Positions 17,922-25,875 of a stretch of 64,000 nucleotides of DNA are shown here, in pieces. Origin of the DNA: CAZAMI01 sp964627805 (GTDB taxonomy: Archaea; Thermoproteota; Thermoprotei_A; Sulfolobales; NBVN01); contig CAZVLA010000013.1 of the NCBI GenBank assembly GCA_964627805.1, positions 16,314 through 80,313 on the forward strand, given 5' to 3'. The notes under the pieces were generated by a model that did not search any database, had not been told where the DNA came from, and saw nothing but the letters and a program-made list of their open reading frames with translations. The translations under genes were made by a program, and so were the position numbers. How positions within the stretch are numbered: the stretch's first letter is position 1; every line of letters starts with the position of its first letter.

Positions 17922-19292
17922 TTGGACATACTTATACTAGCATCTAGCTTAGCGATGCTAAGCTACGTAATTGGTGTTATAGTATATGCTTTACCTGTGC
18001 CCTATAGGCCTATTAAGAAACTAGGTATGGCTTTCATAATTGATGCTATCGTAGCAATGATTCTAATAACTATCTATAACGTATTCATTTACGTAGGTGA
18101 CTTCATATTAAATCTACTTAATTTAACGTGGCTTGACTTTTATAGATGGTTGGTAAGTAGAACAGCTGTGTTAGTTGGTGTATTTACGGGGCTTTCATAC
18201 TTACTATCAATGATTAAGGTCTCGCAGTACTCATTTATTCTCTCTCCCCTTAATCTAGTCCTTACGTATATCTCACTTTCCCTATCTGCATTAAAGATTG
18301 TCTACTTTCTCTCGACACTCATCTTTAAGTTTCGTAAGGAGTTAGTACTACTTGGAGTGCTTCTTTACTCATTACCGTTTAGGATAGGTAAGGGAGTAGG
18401 GGCGTTCTTAATAGCTTGTTCAATAGTACTCTACGTCGGTTTCCCTCTAATGCCTGCTTTCGTGAGTTACTTTGAGGGTAACATAATTAGTAGCGGTAAC
18501 TTCGGACCGACCACAATATATGGTACTATAGTTGATGGAGCTGGTAATTACCTACCGTACTCAGTACTTTTAGTATACCTAAAGAAAGTAAGTAGCCCTC
18601 ACGCAATACCGTCGGCAGTAATACTAACTAATGATAGAGGTAAGTTCGTATTAGGTGATGGTAAGGATATAATACCTAAGAACACTACGTTGTATCTACG
18701 TGTAGAGTATTTAGGCTACGTATTTGTACCTCAGCCAAATGAATTCATCGCTAAAGGATTTAAGAAGAATATAGTATTGAGGGTGAATTCCATTATTTAC
18801 TCAGCAGGTGTAGCATTACTCATACCTTTTAACTATGTATTACTGAATAAGTTCATTACTGGCAACCTAATCGATGTAACATTAAAGCCTATTAGTAATA
18901 ATAAAGTACTAAGCTTAACACTAATTAAGTACCACAGCACACCAATATACAGAATAGCAATCAATAACAAAGAATATATATGTAATTGGTCGGTCTTGAG
19001 CTGGAGGGGTATTAAATTAAGTTCTTGCACATTAAACATTAAGCTAAGTAATGACTTATTCAATATAATAATATTCCATGAATCTATGGAACCCAAGAGA
19101 CCCAATGTAAATCAGAAGAGATTACTATTATTAAGTGGTATAAGCGACTTAATAGCTGGCTACATATCATTAGGTGTTTCACTTCTTTACTCATTGATTT
19201 TCCTGCCAGGTATGTACGTCTCACTTCTCTTAGCTATGTCAGCGGCTCTTTCTAGGGTATTAGGTGGTGGAATAAGAATTAAGCTAATATAG
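17922..19292 (+). CDS. cedA: Probable CedA, polytopic DNA-import membrane protein
   Basis: A 456-residue membrane protein. About five hydrophobic segments fill residues 5-175, then a beta-rich region (about 185-290, with TIYGTIVDGAGNY and TNDRGKFVL) looks like an Ig/carboxypeptidase-regulatory-like outside domain, and two or more helices close the C-terminus (about 405-450). CedA of Sulfolobales is described as a six- to seven-helix protein flanked by small two-helix partners, as here. Residues 25-42 (PVPYRPIKKLGMAFIIDA) match the CedA1 loop without gaps. TTG start. The ATPase CedB is not in this window. Confidence 0.62.
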   Translation: MDILILASSLAMLSYVIGVIVYALPVPYRPIKKLGMAFIIDAIVAMILITIYNVFIYVGDFILNLLNLTWLDFYRWLVSRTAVLVGVFTGLSYLLSMIKVSQYSFILSPLNLVLTYISLSLSALKIVYFLSTLIFKFRKELVLLGVLLYSLPFRIGKGVGAFLIACSIVLYVGFPLMPAFVSYFEGNIISSGNFGPTTIYGTIVDGAGNYLPYSVLLVYLKKVSSPHAIPSAVILTNDRGKFVLGDGKDIIPKNTTLYLRVEYLGYVFVPQPNEFIAKGFKKNIVLRVNSIIYSAGVALLIPFNYVLLNKFITGNLIDVTLKPISNNKVLSLTLIKYHSTPIYRIAINNKEYICNWSVLSWRGIKLSSCTLNIKLSNDLFNIIIFHESMEPKRPNVNQKRLLLLSGISDLIAGYISLGVSLLYSLIFLPGMYVSLLLAMSAALSRVLGGGIRIKLI

Positions 19293-19301
19293 GGTGAGGA
19301 A

Positions 19302-19487
19302 ATGATGAGTAGGTTAAGAAGATATAGCATAGAAATTCTATTGACGGTATTTATAGTGTCTGTACTCCTAAGTGAGGCTGATAACGCATCCCGTAGCGAT
19401 ATAATTATACTTTCCATAGTGTTAATTACGGCTTTAATAGCTACTAGGTTTCTTAGGAAAACCTTAGGTACCGTAGCTACACTCTAG
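19302..19487 (+). CDS. Small two-helix membrane protein, probable CedA2
   Basis: A 61-residue protein with two hydrophobic stretches (about 8-22 and 34-50) separated by a short acidic loop, and a basic N-terminus (MMSRLRRYS). It begins 9 bp after the CedA-like gene, with GGTGAGG before the ATG. Its position and topology match CedA2, the second small partner of CedA. No sequence motif proves this; a generic small membrane protein is the alternative. Confidence 0.5.
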   Translation: MMSRLRRYSIEILLTVFIVSVLLSEADNASRSDIIILSIVLITALIATRFLRKTLGTVATL

Positions 19488-19537
19488 TAAGTCGATACGT
19501 GGTCTTAATGAGTAATGTGATTAACACTTCAGACCTA

Positions 19538-19786
19538 TTACCTAAATATTACTAAATCTTTCTTACGCCATTTTACACTATCTCTTCTTAGGTATTCTTC
19601 GACACCCTCAGCCGTCCCTTCTATGGATACGAAATATAATTCCTTAACCACCTTACTTCTCACGGCCTTAATTACTTTGTACCTTCTAGATATCTCTTCA
19701 ATGATCTTCCGTGCTTCATCGTCATTAAACGTTACGAATACTACATCAGTTCTTACGTACTTAACGCTCCTTAACTGCTTGCTCAT
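19538..19786 (-). CDS. Unrecognised 82-residue protein
   Basis: A short basic alpha/beta protein (TDVVFVTFNDDEARKIIEEISRR...VKELYFVSIEGT), with a layout of strand-helix-strand that recalls a ferredoxin-like or ACT-like half. It overlaps the end of the YkgJ-like gene by 26 bp, so the two are translationally coupled. No function assigned. Confidence 0.55.
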   Translation of the reverse strand: MSKQLRSVKYVRTDVVFVTFNDDEARKIIEEISRRYKVIKAVRSKVVKELYFVSIEGTAEGVEEYLRRDSVKWRKKDLVIFR

Positions 19787-20222
19787 TAATTACCTGCCCT
19801 CCCTTATTACTTAATACGTAGTTATATAGTTTTACCGCTATCTCCAGCTCCTTACTAAAGGCATGGATTACCCTCTGAGGAGCCACGGAATCTCTCCTTA
19901 CATTAGCTTGAACCCAATCACAAATAAATGATAGGTGCACCTCACCAGTTTTTATGTTTACTAACAAGGGAAACATACTGCAGGAGGCAGGTTTCTTATC
20001 ATGTATTCTACATGAGGAACTAGATACATCGTAGAATGGGCAGAAGCCACTAATAATCCAAAGATAGAATATACCCCCTAGATGCTTAAATAGTAGTTTA
20101 ACGTTAAAGCGCTTACTAAGTTCCTTTAATCTCTCAACCTCAGGCTCGGTGACTATTGGGTACTCATTAGGAGTAGTGAAGAAGCAGCAATGCATGCACC
20201 TATAACACTTAAACTCATTCAT
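19761..20222 (-). CDS. YkgJ-type Cys-cluster protein
   Basis: The N-terminus CYRCMHCCFF gives the CxxCxxCC cluster of the YkgJ (UPF0153) family, and CPFYDVSSSSCRIHDKKPASCSMFP supplies the downstream cysteines. The family probably binds zinc or iron; the reaction is unknown. 153 residues, ATG start. It sits 3 bp downstream of riboflavin kinase in a minus-strand run that also includes endonuclease V. Confidence 0.82.
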   Translation of the reverse strand: MNEFKCYRCMHCCFFTTPNEYPIVTEPEVERLKELSKRFNVKLLFKHLGGIFYLWIISGFCPFYDVSSSSCRIHDKKPASCSMFPLLVNIKTGEVHLSFICDWVQANVRRDSVAPQRVIHAFSKELEIAVKLYNYVLSNKGGQVINEQAVKER

Positions 20223-20225
20223 GAT

Positions 20226-20630
20226 TTACCCACCACACATAAGCTTTATTGTCACTATATCATTATCGTGTAACATAAGCTCCTTCCTCAGCCCAATATC
20301 GCTGACTACCTCTAATACCTTCGTATCATGTTTACTCCTGAAAGGCCTCAATACGATCACACGTAAACTCCTGTTTCTAAACCTTATGAATCCATACCAA
20401 TAAATGAATCCTCCATAGATTCTACCATTACGCTCGATATTATTCATGAGGGACGGTTTGCATTTATTTACTAATGAATTTAGATCTAATTCATTAATTA
20501 ACTTAATATTTAACGTACCTGGATAAGGATCCTTCTTAAGTAATTCCCTAAATAATTTCCTATATACATCCATAGACATGAACTTCCTACCTAAGCCTAA
20601 CCCCGAAGTAACTACTCCTTTAATAATCAC
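20226..20630 (-). CDS. ribK: CTP-dependent riboflavin kinase (archaeal type)
   Basis: Makes FMN from riboflavin using CTP, unlike the bacterial and eukaryotic ATP enzyme. The stand-alone 134-residue domain (DUF120) shows the glycine-rich VTSGLGLGRKFM at the N-terminus, YPGTLNIKL, and the C-terminal RPFRSKHDTKVLEVV. Its start is adjacent to the endonuclease V stop. Some relatives carry an extra N-terminal HTH, missing here. Confidence 0.85.
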   Translation of the reverse strand: MIIKGVVTSGLGLGRKFMSMDVYRKLFRELLKKDPYPGTLNIKLINELDLNSLVNKCKPSLMNNIERNGRIYGGFIYWYGFIRFRNRSLRVIVLRPFRSKHDTKVLEVVSDIGLRKELMLHDNDIVTIKLMCGG

Positions 20631-21299
20631 TTACGCTCTCCTCCTTAACCTTCTCCTCTCTAACTTACTTATTAAGTCAGCAACGTACGTAGGTTCGGGG
20701 AGGTAGTGATTACCCTTAAACAGTTTAGGAGCTAGCTCCTCAATATCACTTAATGACACCTTATGTCCTATACTTAGATATACATACTTACTGCCTCTTC
20801 TAACAACTAAAGCTGCGGGTTCACTATCTATAAACAGGTATTCCTTACTTCCCACGACTCTTACGTTACCAGTAAGTACCCTCTTAGCAGCACCTATTGT
20901 TGGTACATCAAGTACTACACCTATATGTGACGCTATACCAAACCTCCTAGGATGCGTTATTCCGTGACCATCAACTACTACCAAATCAGCGTCTCTACCT
21001 ATGGACTTAGTAAGGACTTCATACGCTTTAAATAAGAGAGGGGCCTCCCTAAAAGCTAGTAGGCCAGGGACGTAAGGTATGTGTATGGGACCCTTAATGA
21101 CTACATACTTAATTAATTCGAGGCTAGGGAATGAATGCATCGTAGCAACAGCTAAGCCTATACCCGATACGTAAGATACGTCAAGTCCAGCAACTAGGCT
21201 TATCTTACTTAAATCTAATGAGACATTAGTTATTACTAGAGATGATAACTTCCTTTGAAGGGCTATAGCTTTAGATGCTTTAAACTCTATATTATCCAT
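20631..21299 (-). CDS. nfi: Endonuclease V
   Basis: Cuts DNA (and in some organisms RNA) near deaminated bases such as inosine. Motifs: VAGLDVSY with the first catalytic Asp, IPYVPGLLAFREAP with the conserved Glu, and VVVDGHGITHPRRFGIASH with the third acidic residue and the lesion-binding loop. Length 222 is normal. ATG start. Together with UDG at 3.1-3.8 kb it gives this region two deamination-repair enzymes. Confidence 0.93.
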   Translation of the reverse strand: MDNIEFKASKAIALQRKLSSLVITNVSLDLSKISLVAGLDVSYVSGIGLAVATMHSFPSLELIKYVVIKGPIHIPYVPGLLAFREAPLLFKAYEVLTKSIGRDADLVVVDGHGITHPRRFGIASHIGVVLDVPTIGAAKRVLTGNVRVVGSKEYLFIDSEPAALVVRRGSKYVYLSIGHKVSLSDIEELAPKLFKGNHYLPEPTYVADLISKLERRRLRRRA

Positions 21300-21328
21300 G
21301 ACTCCTACACTATCACTTTAAGTATTAA

Positions 21329-21943
21329 TTACCTAATTAAGTGTGTGTACTCCCTACTACCTTCTGGAGAGATTACCACTACATCAACACCATCGCCTGA
21401 AACAGCATCCCTACTTATCGCTGCCTCAATAGCTTTAATGGCTAGTTTCTCAGCATCCTCTAAACTAATGTCCTTCTTATATCCGGACTCTAGAATACCT
21501 ATAGCTATAGGTGCGCCAGTACCTATAGCTGCGTAATCATCCTCTATCAATGAGCCTAAAGCATCCATTACGTACAGATGAGGTCCTGTCTCATCAATAC
21601 CCGCGAATATAACCTCAGAGAGGAAAGGAAGTGCCTTGTACTGATACAGGATTACTGAAAGTAACCTAGCTGCTGACCTAACACTTATTGGTCTCATATT
21701 CTCAATTTCGTAGGAGTGGATCTGTACCTCCATAACCCTCTTTAATGTCTGTATATCAGCGAACAACCCCGCAAAAGCTAATCCATACCTATCCTTTATC
21801 TTAAATACCTTCCTAGCTGACTTACTAAGGACGAAACCACCATACGATACTCTCTTCTCAGCAGCTAATACTACTGAGTCCTTGGTTCTAATCCCTACAG
21901 CAGTTGCTCCAGTACCTAACCTCTCATACCCCACTCTAAGCAC
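21329..21943 (-). CDS. psmB: Proteasome beta subunit lacking catalytic Thr1
   Basis: 20S proteasome beta-type subunit of 204 residues. Alignment with archaeal PsmB puts the expected Thr1 of GTTTVGI at A13 (GATAVGI here). Glu/Asp17 (E29) and Lys33 (K45) are kept, and SRDAVSGDG keeps the D166 and S169 equivalents, but GSGSP is GTGAP, so the Ser129 equivalent also seems lost. Without Thr1 it cannot cleave peptides or self-process. Sulfolobus is known to build proteasomes with one active and one inactive beta, so a structural role is likely. Another psmB should be elsewhere. Confidence 0.9.
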   Translation of the reverse strand: MLRVGYERLGTGATAVGIRTKDSVVLAAEKRVSYGGFVLSKSARKVFKIKDRYGLAFAGLFADIQTLKRVMEVQIHSYEIENMRPISVRSAARLLSVILYQYKALPFLSEVIFAGIDETGPHLYVMDALGSLIEDDYAAIGTGAPIAIGILESGYKKDISLEDAEKLAIKAIEAAISRDAVSGDGVDVVVISPEGSREYTHLIR

Positions 21944-21983
21944 CGAGGCTAACTACGCTATAGAAATTTAAGAGTTTAGTTAA

Positions 21984-22259
21984 GTGGTATGTCTTGGATT
22001 GGTTAATGTGAGGCGTGGGGAGCTTACGGATATTATGAAGAGGATTAAATGGGTGTATAGAGGTAGGTATGACTTAGTAGAGATATCGTATATTGAGAGA
22101 TTAGGTGGGAATGAAGTAATTAAAGAATTATCCCTAAATAACGATATAGAACTTTCATTAGATAGGATAGTAGTTGGTGATAAGGTAATACCAATACATA
22201 GGGTAGTAGCCATTAAGGTAGGGGGTAAGGTAGTTTGGGAGAGGCTAAGAAGTGCTTAA
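21984..22259 (+). CDS. DUF504/UPF0248 family protein
   Basis: The core VRRGELTDIMKRIKWVYRG and VIPIHRVVAIKVGGKVVWER match DUF504 (UPF0248), a small archaeal family of unknown function, perhaps linked to RNA. GTG 21984 is the longest start; TTG 21999 or GTG 22008 fit the family length better, and a TATA-like AAATTTAAG near 21964 predicts transcription from about 21991. The 3' end overlaps the Nog1-like gene by 25 bp. Confidence 0.72.
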   Translation: MVCLGLVNVRRGELTDIMKRIKWVYRGRYDLVEISYIERLGGNEVIKELSLNNDIELSLDRIVVGDKVIPIHRVVAIKVGGKVVWERLRSA

Positions 22260-23296
22260 GTGACCTACTGAAGGGCGTATACGTACCTCCATTCGAGGAA
22301 ATTAGAAGGAAAGTACTGGAAATATACAATGAACCAGTACCTCTACAGAAAGGTATTAGGAGAAGAGCGTTAGTTAAGTACCTAATAAGAATAAGGAAGA
22401 TGGATAACTACGTAAACACTCATGTATTTAATGAAATAGAAAAACTGCCTCGTGGGGATGCTATTCATAAATTTTACTTAGAACTAATGAAGTTAGGCGG
22501 AGTTAACAATTATGAAGAGATAATTAATGATTTAATGCGTAGACGATACATAGTGAATAAACTAACTAGGGAATACCTAGAGAAAGTCAGAATGAGTTTT
22601 GACGTAGCTGAAGCTAAGAAAATGACACGAGAGTACGTAGGTAGGTTACTCTCAGTCTTTAGACGAAGTAGGCACTACCTTAACGCATTGAGTAGAGCTA
22701 TTAAAGAGTTAAGAAGTATGCCATGCATCGACATGGATCTACCTAAGATAGTGGTTGCTGGCATGCCTCAAGTAGGTAAGTCAACCTTCGTAAGGGTAGT
22801 ATCAACAGCTAAGCCTGAGGTCTCTCCTTTCCCATTCACAACGAAGGAAATAATAGTGGGGCATAGGTTAATTAATTATCAATACGTCCAAATAATAGAT
22901 ACTCCAGGAATTCTTGATAGACCATTCAATAAATTAAATGAAATTGAGAGAAGAGCTCTTACAGCAATAAAGTACCTTACAGATGCTTTAATATTCCTCA
23001 TAGATCCTTATGAGGCATCATATTATCCATTAGAAAGTCAAATAAATCTCTTAAAGAACATTATTACACACCTTATTAATTCTGAGAAAGTTGTTGTTGC
23101 CGTAAATAAGGTTGATGTAGTAAGTAAGGAAAGAATATCGTTCGTAGTAAGCAGGATTAGGGAGGTATTTAAAGGTGATATAATGGTTATGAGTGCTTTA
23201 AAGAATTATAACGTACTTAATGTACTTAATAGGGCATTAAGTAAGATTAGTAATGAACTGAATCAACAACATTCGGAATCGTTAACTCGTAAGTAG
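22235..23296 (+). CDS. Nog1-like GTPase
   Basis: OBG/Nog1-group GTPase of 353 residues. The N-terminal helical bundle (1-165) precedes the G domain: G1 GMPQVGKST, G3 DTPGILDRP, G4 NKVD. The helical bundle plus G domain resembles eukaryotic Nog1 (GTPBP4), a 60S assembly factor; a role in large-subunit assembly is a reasonable inference. TTG start inside the DUF504 gene, so the two are translationally coupled. Convergent overlap of 15 bp with the DUF72 gene. Confidence 0.85.
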   Translation: MGEAKKCLSDLLKGVYVPPFEEIRRKVLEIYNEPVPLQKGIRRRALVKYLIRIRKMDNYVNTHVFNEIEKLPRGDAIHKFYLELMKLGGVNNYEEIINDLMRRRYIVNKLTREYLEKVRMSFDVAEAKKMTREYVGRLLSVFRRSRHYLNALSRAIKELRSMPCIDMDLPKIVVAGMPQVGKSTFVRVVSTAKPEVSPFPFTTKEIIVGHRLINYQYVQIIDTPGILDRPFNKLNEIERRALTAIKYLTDALIFLIDPYEASYYPLESQINLLKNIITHLINSEKVVVAVNKVDVVSKERISFVVSRIREVFKGDIMVMSALKNYNVLNVLNRALSKISNELNQQHSESLTRK

Positions 23297-24034
23297 TTTC
23301 TGGAACCTTAACGCGTCATCACGCATATACACGTTATTAAACATTACAAATATTTCATTACTGCCTCCTAAATTCTTTACAAAATCCTTAAGCTTAATTA
23401 GGTCTTCATCTTTATATCTATACCTATAATTAACATCCTTCCCACCTATTCCGTGTAGCCTCATGTAGGTTACTTCCTTAATCACAGCTGGTGATAGTCT
23501 AAACGGATCAAATACGTGAATTATATTCTTATTAATATTTACTAATTCACTAATTAATTGAGTGTTCTTTGTCCAATCACCTCGAAGCTCTAAACCTATT
23601 ATGTAATTGCTTGAGCTTACCGATTTTAAGAACTCGGTAGCGTTATTGAAGTTTTCCTTGGTGCATTTGAAGGCTGACGGTAGCTGAATAACTATTACTT
23701 TAGCGTTTAATGCTCTAGCACCTTCACGTACCTTCTCCCAAGCATCAAAATTCTCTTTGGTAGGTCTAAGAAATCCGTACTTATTCCAAAGATCTTTAGG
23801 AGGCTTGAATTTGGATCTTCTCCATGTAGGCATTGATGGAGGATGCGTTATCGCTTGCCATGCCTTCATATTAAATATGAAACTCGGAGGAGCTTCACTC
23901 CTTAACTTAGCTAATCTACCGGTATCGGGGGGATTATAGAAAGTATCTTGTAACTCGACTGTCTTAAATAGTCCATAGTACTTACTCCTACCCATAGGGA
24001 ATCCACAAGTTCCTACGTAGATTACCTTACTCAT
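23282..24034 (-). CDS. DUF72 family TIM-barrel protein
   Basis: The N-terminus VIYVGTCGFPMGRSKYYG, FYNPPDTGRLAKLRSEAPPSF and KAWQAITHP define DUF72 (YecE-like), a TIM-barrel family of unknown reaction. The C-terminal part MRLHGIGGKDVNYRYRY and VMFNNVYM is also typical. 250 residues, ATG start, overlapping the end of the upstream AbrB-type gene by 4 bp. Confidence 0.85.
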   Translation of the reverse strand: MSKVIYVGTCGFPMGRSKYYGLFKTVELQDTFYNPPDTGRLAKLRSEAPPSFIFNMKAWQAITHPPSMPTWRRSKFKPPKDLWNKYGFLRPTKENFDAWEKVREGARALNAKVIVIQLPSAFKCTKENFNNATEFLKSVSSSNYIIGLELRGDWTKNTQLISELVNINKNIIHVFDPFRLSPAVIKEVTYMRLHGIGGKDVNYRYRYKDEDLIKLKDFVKNLGGSNEIFVMFNNVYMRDDALRFQKLLTS

Positions 24035-24429
24035 TCTATTAACCTCCCTACAGACTCCATAGATAATACCGTAAGTCCTTCCTTATTAACGATGTTCTTG
24101 ATGTGAATTGCCATGGCATAATCAATAACGCCAATCGTAATCGTACATACGTATTCGCCCTCTTCCTTCCGGCATCTAAATTCAATTACCTCAGTACCTT
24201 CCCTAGCAAGTTTATCTACTATATTTACTATATCGGCAGGCTCCCTAAGCACGATTTTCATGCTAACGATTAACTCACCTGACTTAGTAACTGGCTTAAT
24301 AATTATCTCTTTCCTATCCTTAGCAGTAACGATCTCAACGTATGACTCCGGCTCAATACCTACTTCCTCCCTTATGTATAGAGGTATAGTTATCCTACCC
24401 TTACTATCAACGCGTACTATGGCCTTCAT
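24031..24429 (-). CDS. AbrB/SpoVT-type regulator with C-terminal sensor-like domain
   Basis: MKAIVRVDSKGRITIPLYIREEVGIE is the swapped-hairpin DNA-binding domain of AbrB/MazE proteins. After about residue 50 comes a second domain (SMKIVLREPADIVNIVDKL...VLSMESVGRL) with an ACT-like beta-alpha layout, perhaps ligand-binding. ATG 24429 was preferred over GTG 24438 because AGGTGG lies 5 nt before it. First gene of a pair with DUF72. Confidence 0.8.
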   Translation of the reverse strand: MKAIVRVDSKGRITIPLYIREEVGIEPESYVEIVTAKDRKEIIIKPVTKSGELIVSMKIVLREPADIVNIVDKLAREGTEVIEFRCRKEEGEYVCTITIGVIDYAMAIHIKNIVNKEGLTVLSMESVGRLIE

Positions 24430-24513
24430 ATTAACCACCTACTATTGTCTCATTATATTAACTCACATTAAATAAAATGTAATTAACGTTTTTTGCCTCT
24501 AACCAAAGATCTT

Positions 24514-24573
24514 ATACGGTGATGAGCGGATCACGGATTGACTTGGTGATGAAAACCCCGTATTACTGATTAA
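24514..24573 (+). ncRNA. C/D box sRNA between AbrB and MfnA genes
   Basis: Boxes C GTGATGA (24519-24525), D' TTGA (24538-24541), C' GTGATGA (24546-24552) and D CTGA (24566-24569). Spacings of 12, 4 and 13 nt are those of typical archaeal guide RNAs. It fills the gap between two minus-strand genes and just touches the MfnA stop codon in antisense. Guides are 24526-24537 and 24553-24565; targets not assigned. Confidence 0.78.
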
Positions 24574-25736
24574 TTAGAGTCAGTAACAGTTCTCTTTAAA
24601 TCACTTAGAAATTCGTTGATTACCTCCTCATTAGTATGAGGCATTAAGGTTACTTTAATCCCATTAATGAATGGACACCTGTATAGGTGCCATCCTCTCC
24701 TTATAAGTTTAGTCATTACCGTGTGGTTAAGCCTACCCTTACCTAAACTAAAGCATATAATGGGTAAGTCCGGCTCCACCACCTTGCAGTTCAAGTTGAT
24801 CAGAGCATCAGTTAGGTACCTAGTCAACTTAATTAACCTATCAACAATAGCTTTAAAACCGTAAAAACCTAAGTAGTTAATACTTGCCCATAGGGCAGCT
24901 GCAGACGCTGCTGTCCTAGTCCAAAGTAAGCTATATTGGTGTGTTTGATTTATAAAATACTTTGATTTGAAAGTGATTGGTTTTAAATAGTCGTTGTTCC
25001 TTAATATAAGAGCACCTGAAGGTATGGGCGTTAGACCCATTTTATGCCCATCAATACCTATGCAAGCTACGGTGGGTATTTTAAATCCGTAATAAGGTAT
25101 ACTACTGCTTTCTTCTATGAATGGCGTTATTAATCCACCAAAAGCAGCATCAACAACTACTTCAGTATCCGGTAATTCTTCATAGAGTTGCTTAACATCA
25201 TCAATAGTCCCGGTTTCTGTGTTTCCAGCCGTCAGTACTACAAACACTCTCCTCTTACCTAATTTCCGAACAACTTTAACTACGTCACTTATGCATGCTT
25301 GATTCCTTTTATTTACTCCGGTACGTACTACTCTTAACTTAAGTATCCTAGACGCCTTAAGTACGGATTCATGCGCGTTCTGCGGTACTACTACCGTGTC
25401 GTAACCGAGTTCTCTCATTATATACAGTGACGTTAAGTTAGCTTCACTACCTCCGTAGGTAATAATGCCTGCAGGAATGGGCTTATTACCGTGTAGCTCC
25501 TCTAGAGATCTAATCACTTCATCAGCTAACAACTTAGACATTCTAAAGTACGAGTACTCATTTAGGTTCCTATCAATAAACTTCACAAAGGCGTGGAGCG
25601 ATGCTTTTAACGGCTTACTCATCATAGGTCCTAAGGACTTCCTACTTCCTAACCTAGGTTCTATACTATCCAATACGTCAATTATCTGAAGTACCCGATC
25701 ACCAAGTCCTCTCATAGGGAAATACTTAAGCCCCAA
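24570..25736 (-). CDS. mfnA: MfnA-type PLP-dependent decarboxylase (aspartate/tyrosine)
   Basis: Group II PLP decarboxylase of 388 residues. TYGGSEANL (near 93-101), H122 (ring stacking), D196 in VVVDAAFGG (pyridine nitrogen) and K232 in IDGHKMG (Schiff base) are all present. Archaeal MfnA makes tyramine in methanogens; in archaea without bacterial PanD, homologues decarboxylate aspartate to beta-alanine for CoA. The second role is more likely here because there is no sign of methanogenesis, but this is inference. ATG start. Confidence 0.88.
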   Translation of the reverse strand: MGLKYFPMRGLGDRVLQIIDVLDSIEPRLGSRKSLGPMMSKPLKASLHAFVKFIDRNLNEYSYFRMSKLLADEVIRSLEELHGNKPIPAGIITYGGSEANLTSLYIMRELGYDTVVVPQNAHESVLKASRILKLRVVRTGVNKRNQACISDVVKVVRKLGKRRVFVVLTAGNTETGTIDDVKQLYEELPDTEVVVDAAFGGLITPFIEESSSIPYYGFKIPTVACIGIDGHKMGLTPIPSGALILRNNDYLKPITFKSKYFINQTHQYSLLWTRTAASAAALWASINYLGFYGFKAIVDRLIKLTRYLTDALINLNCKVVEPDLPIICFSLGKGRLNHTVMTKLIRRGWHLYRCPFINGIKVTLMPHTNEEVINEFLSDLKRTVTDSN

Positions 25737-25835
25737 CCTAAGACCCTCTTAGGTAAGTCTGAGGCTAGAAATAAATTAACGTCGTGAATACAGGTAACGA
25801 ATTATGTAAGCCCTTAGAGGGGGTATCTCAATATG

Positions 25836-25845
25836 TTTTATAAGC
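25836..25845 (+). promoter_or_regulatory. TATA box of leuS
   Basis: TTTTATAAGC predicts a transcript start near 25866, just before the TTG-GTG-TAG-CCT-ATT stretch that precedes the LeuRS coding frame. Confidence 0.5.
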
Positions 25846-25875
25846 TAGTACCTACCTTTTAGTTTGGTGTAGCCT

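Noticed and set aside
25870..25872. UAG as a sense codon (recoding) in leuS
   Set aside because: UAG ends many intact genes here, for example eL33, uS12, eL24 and the GT4 gene, so it is an ordinary stop. An AUU start is simpler.
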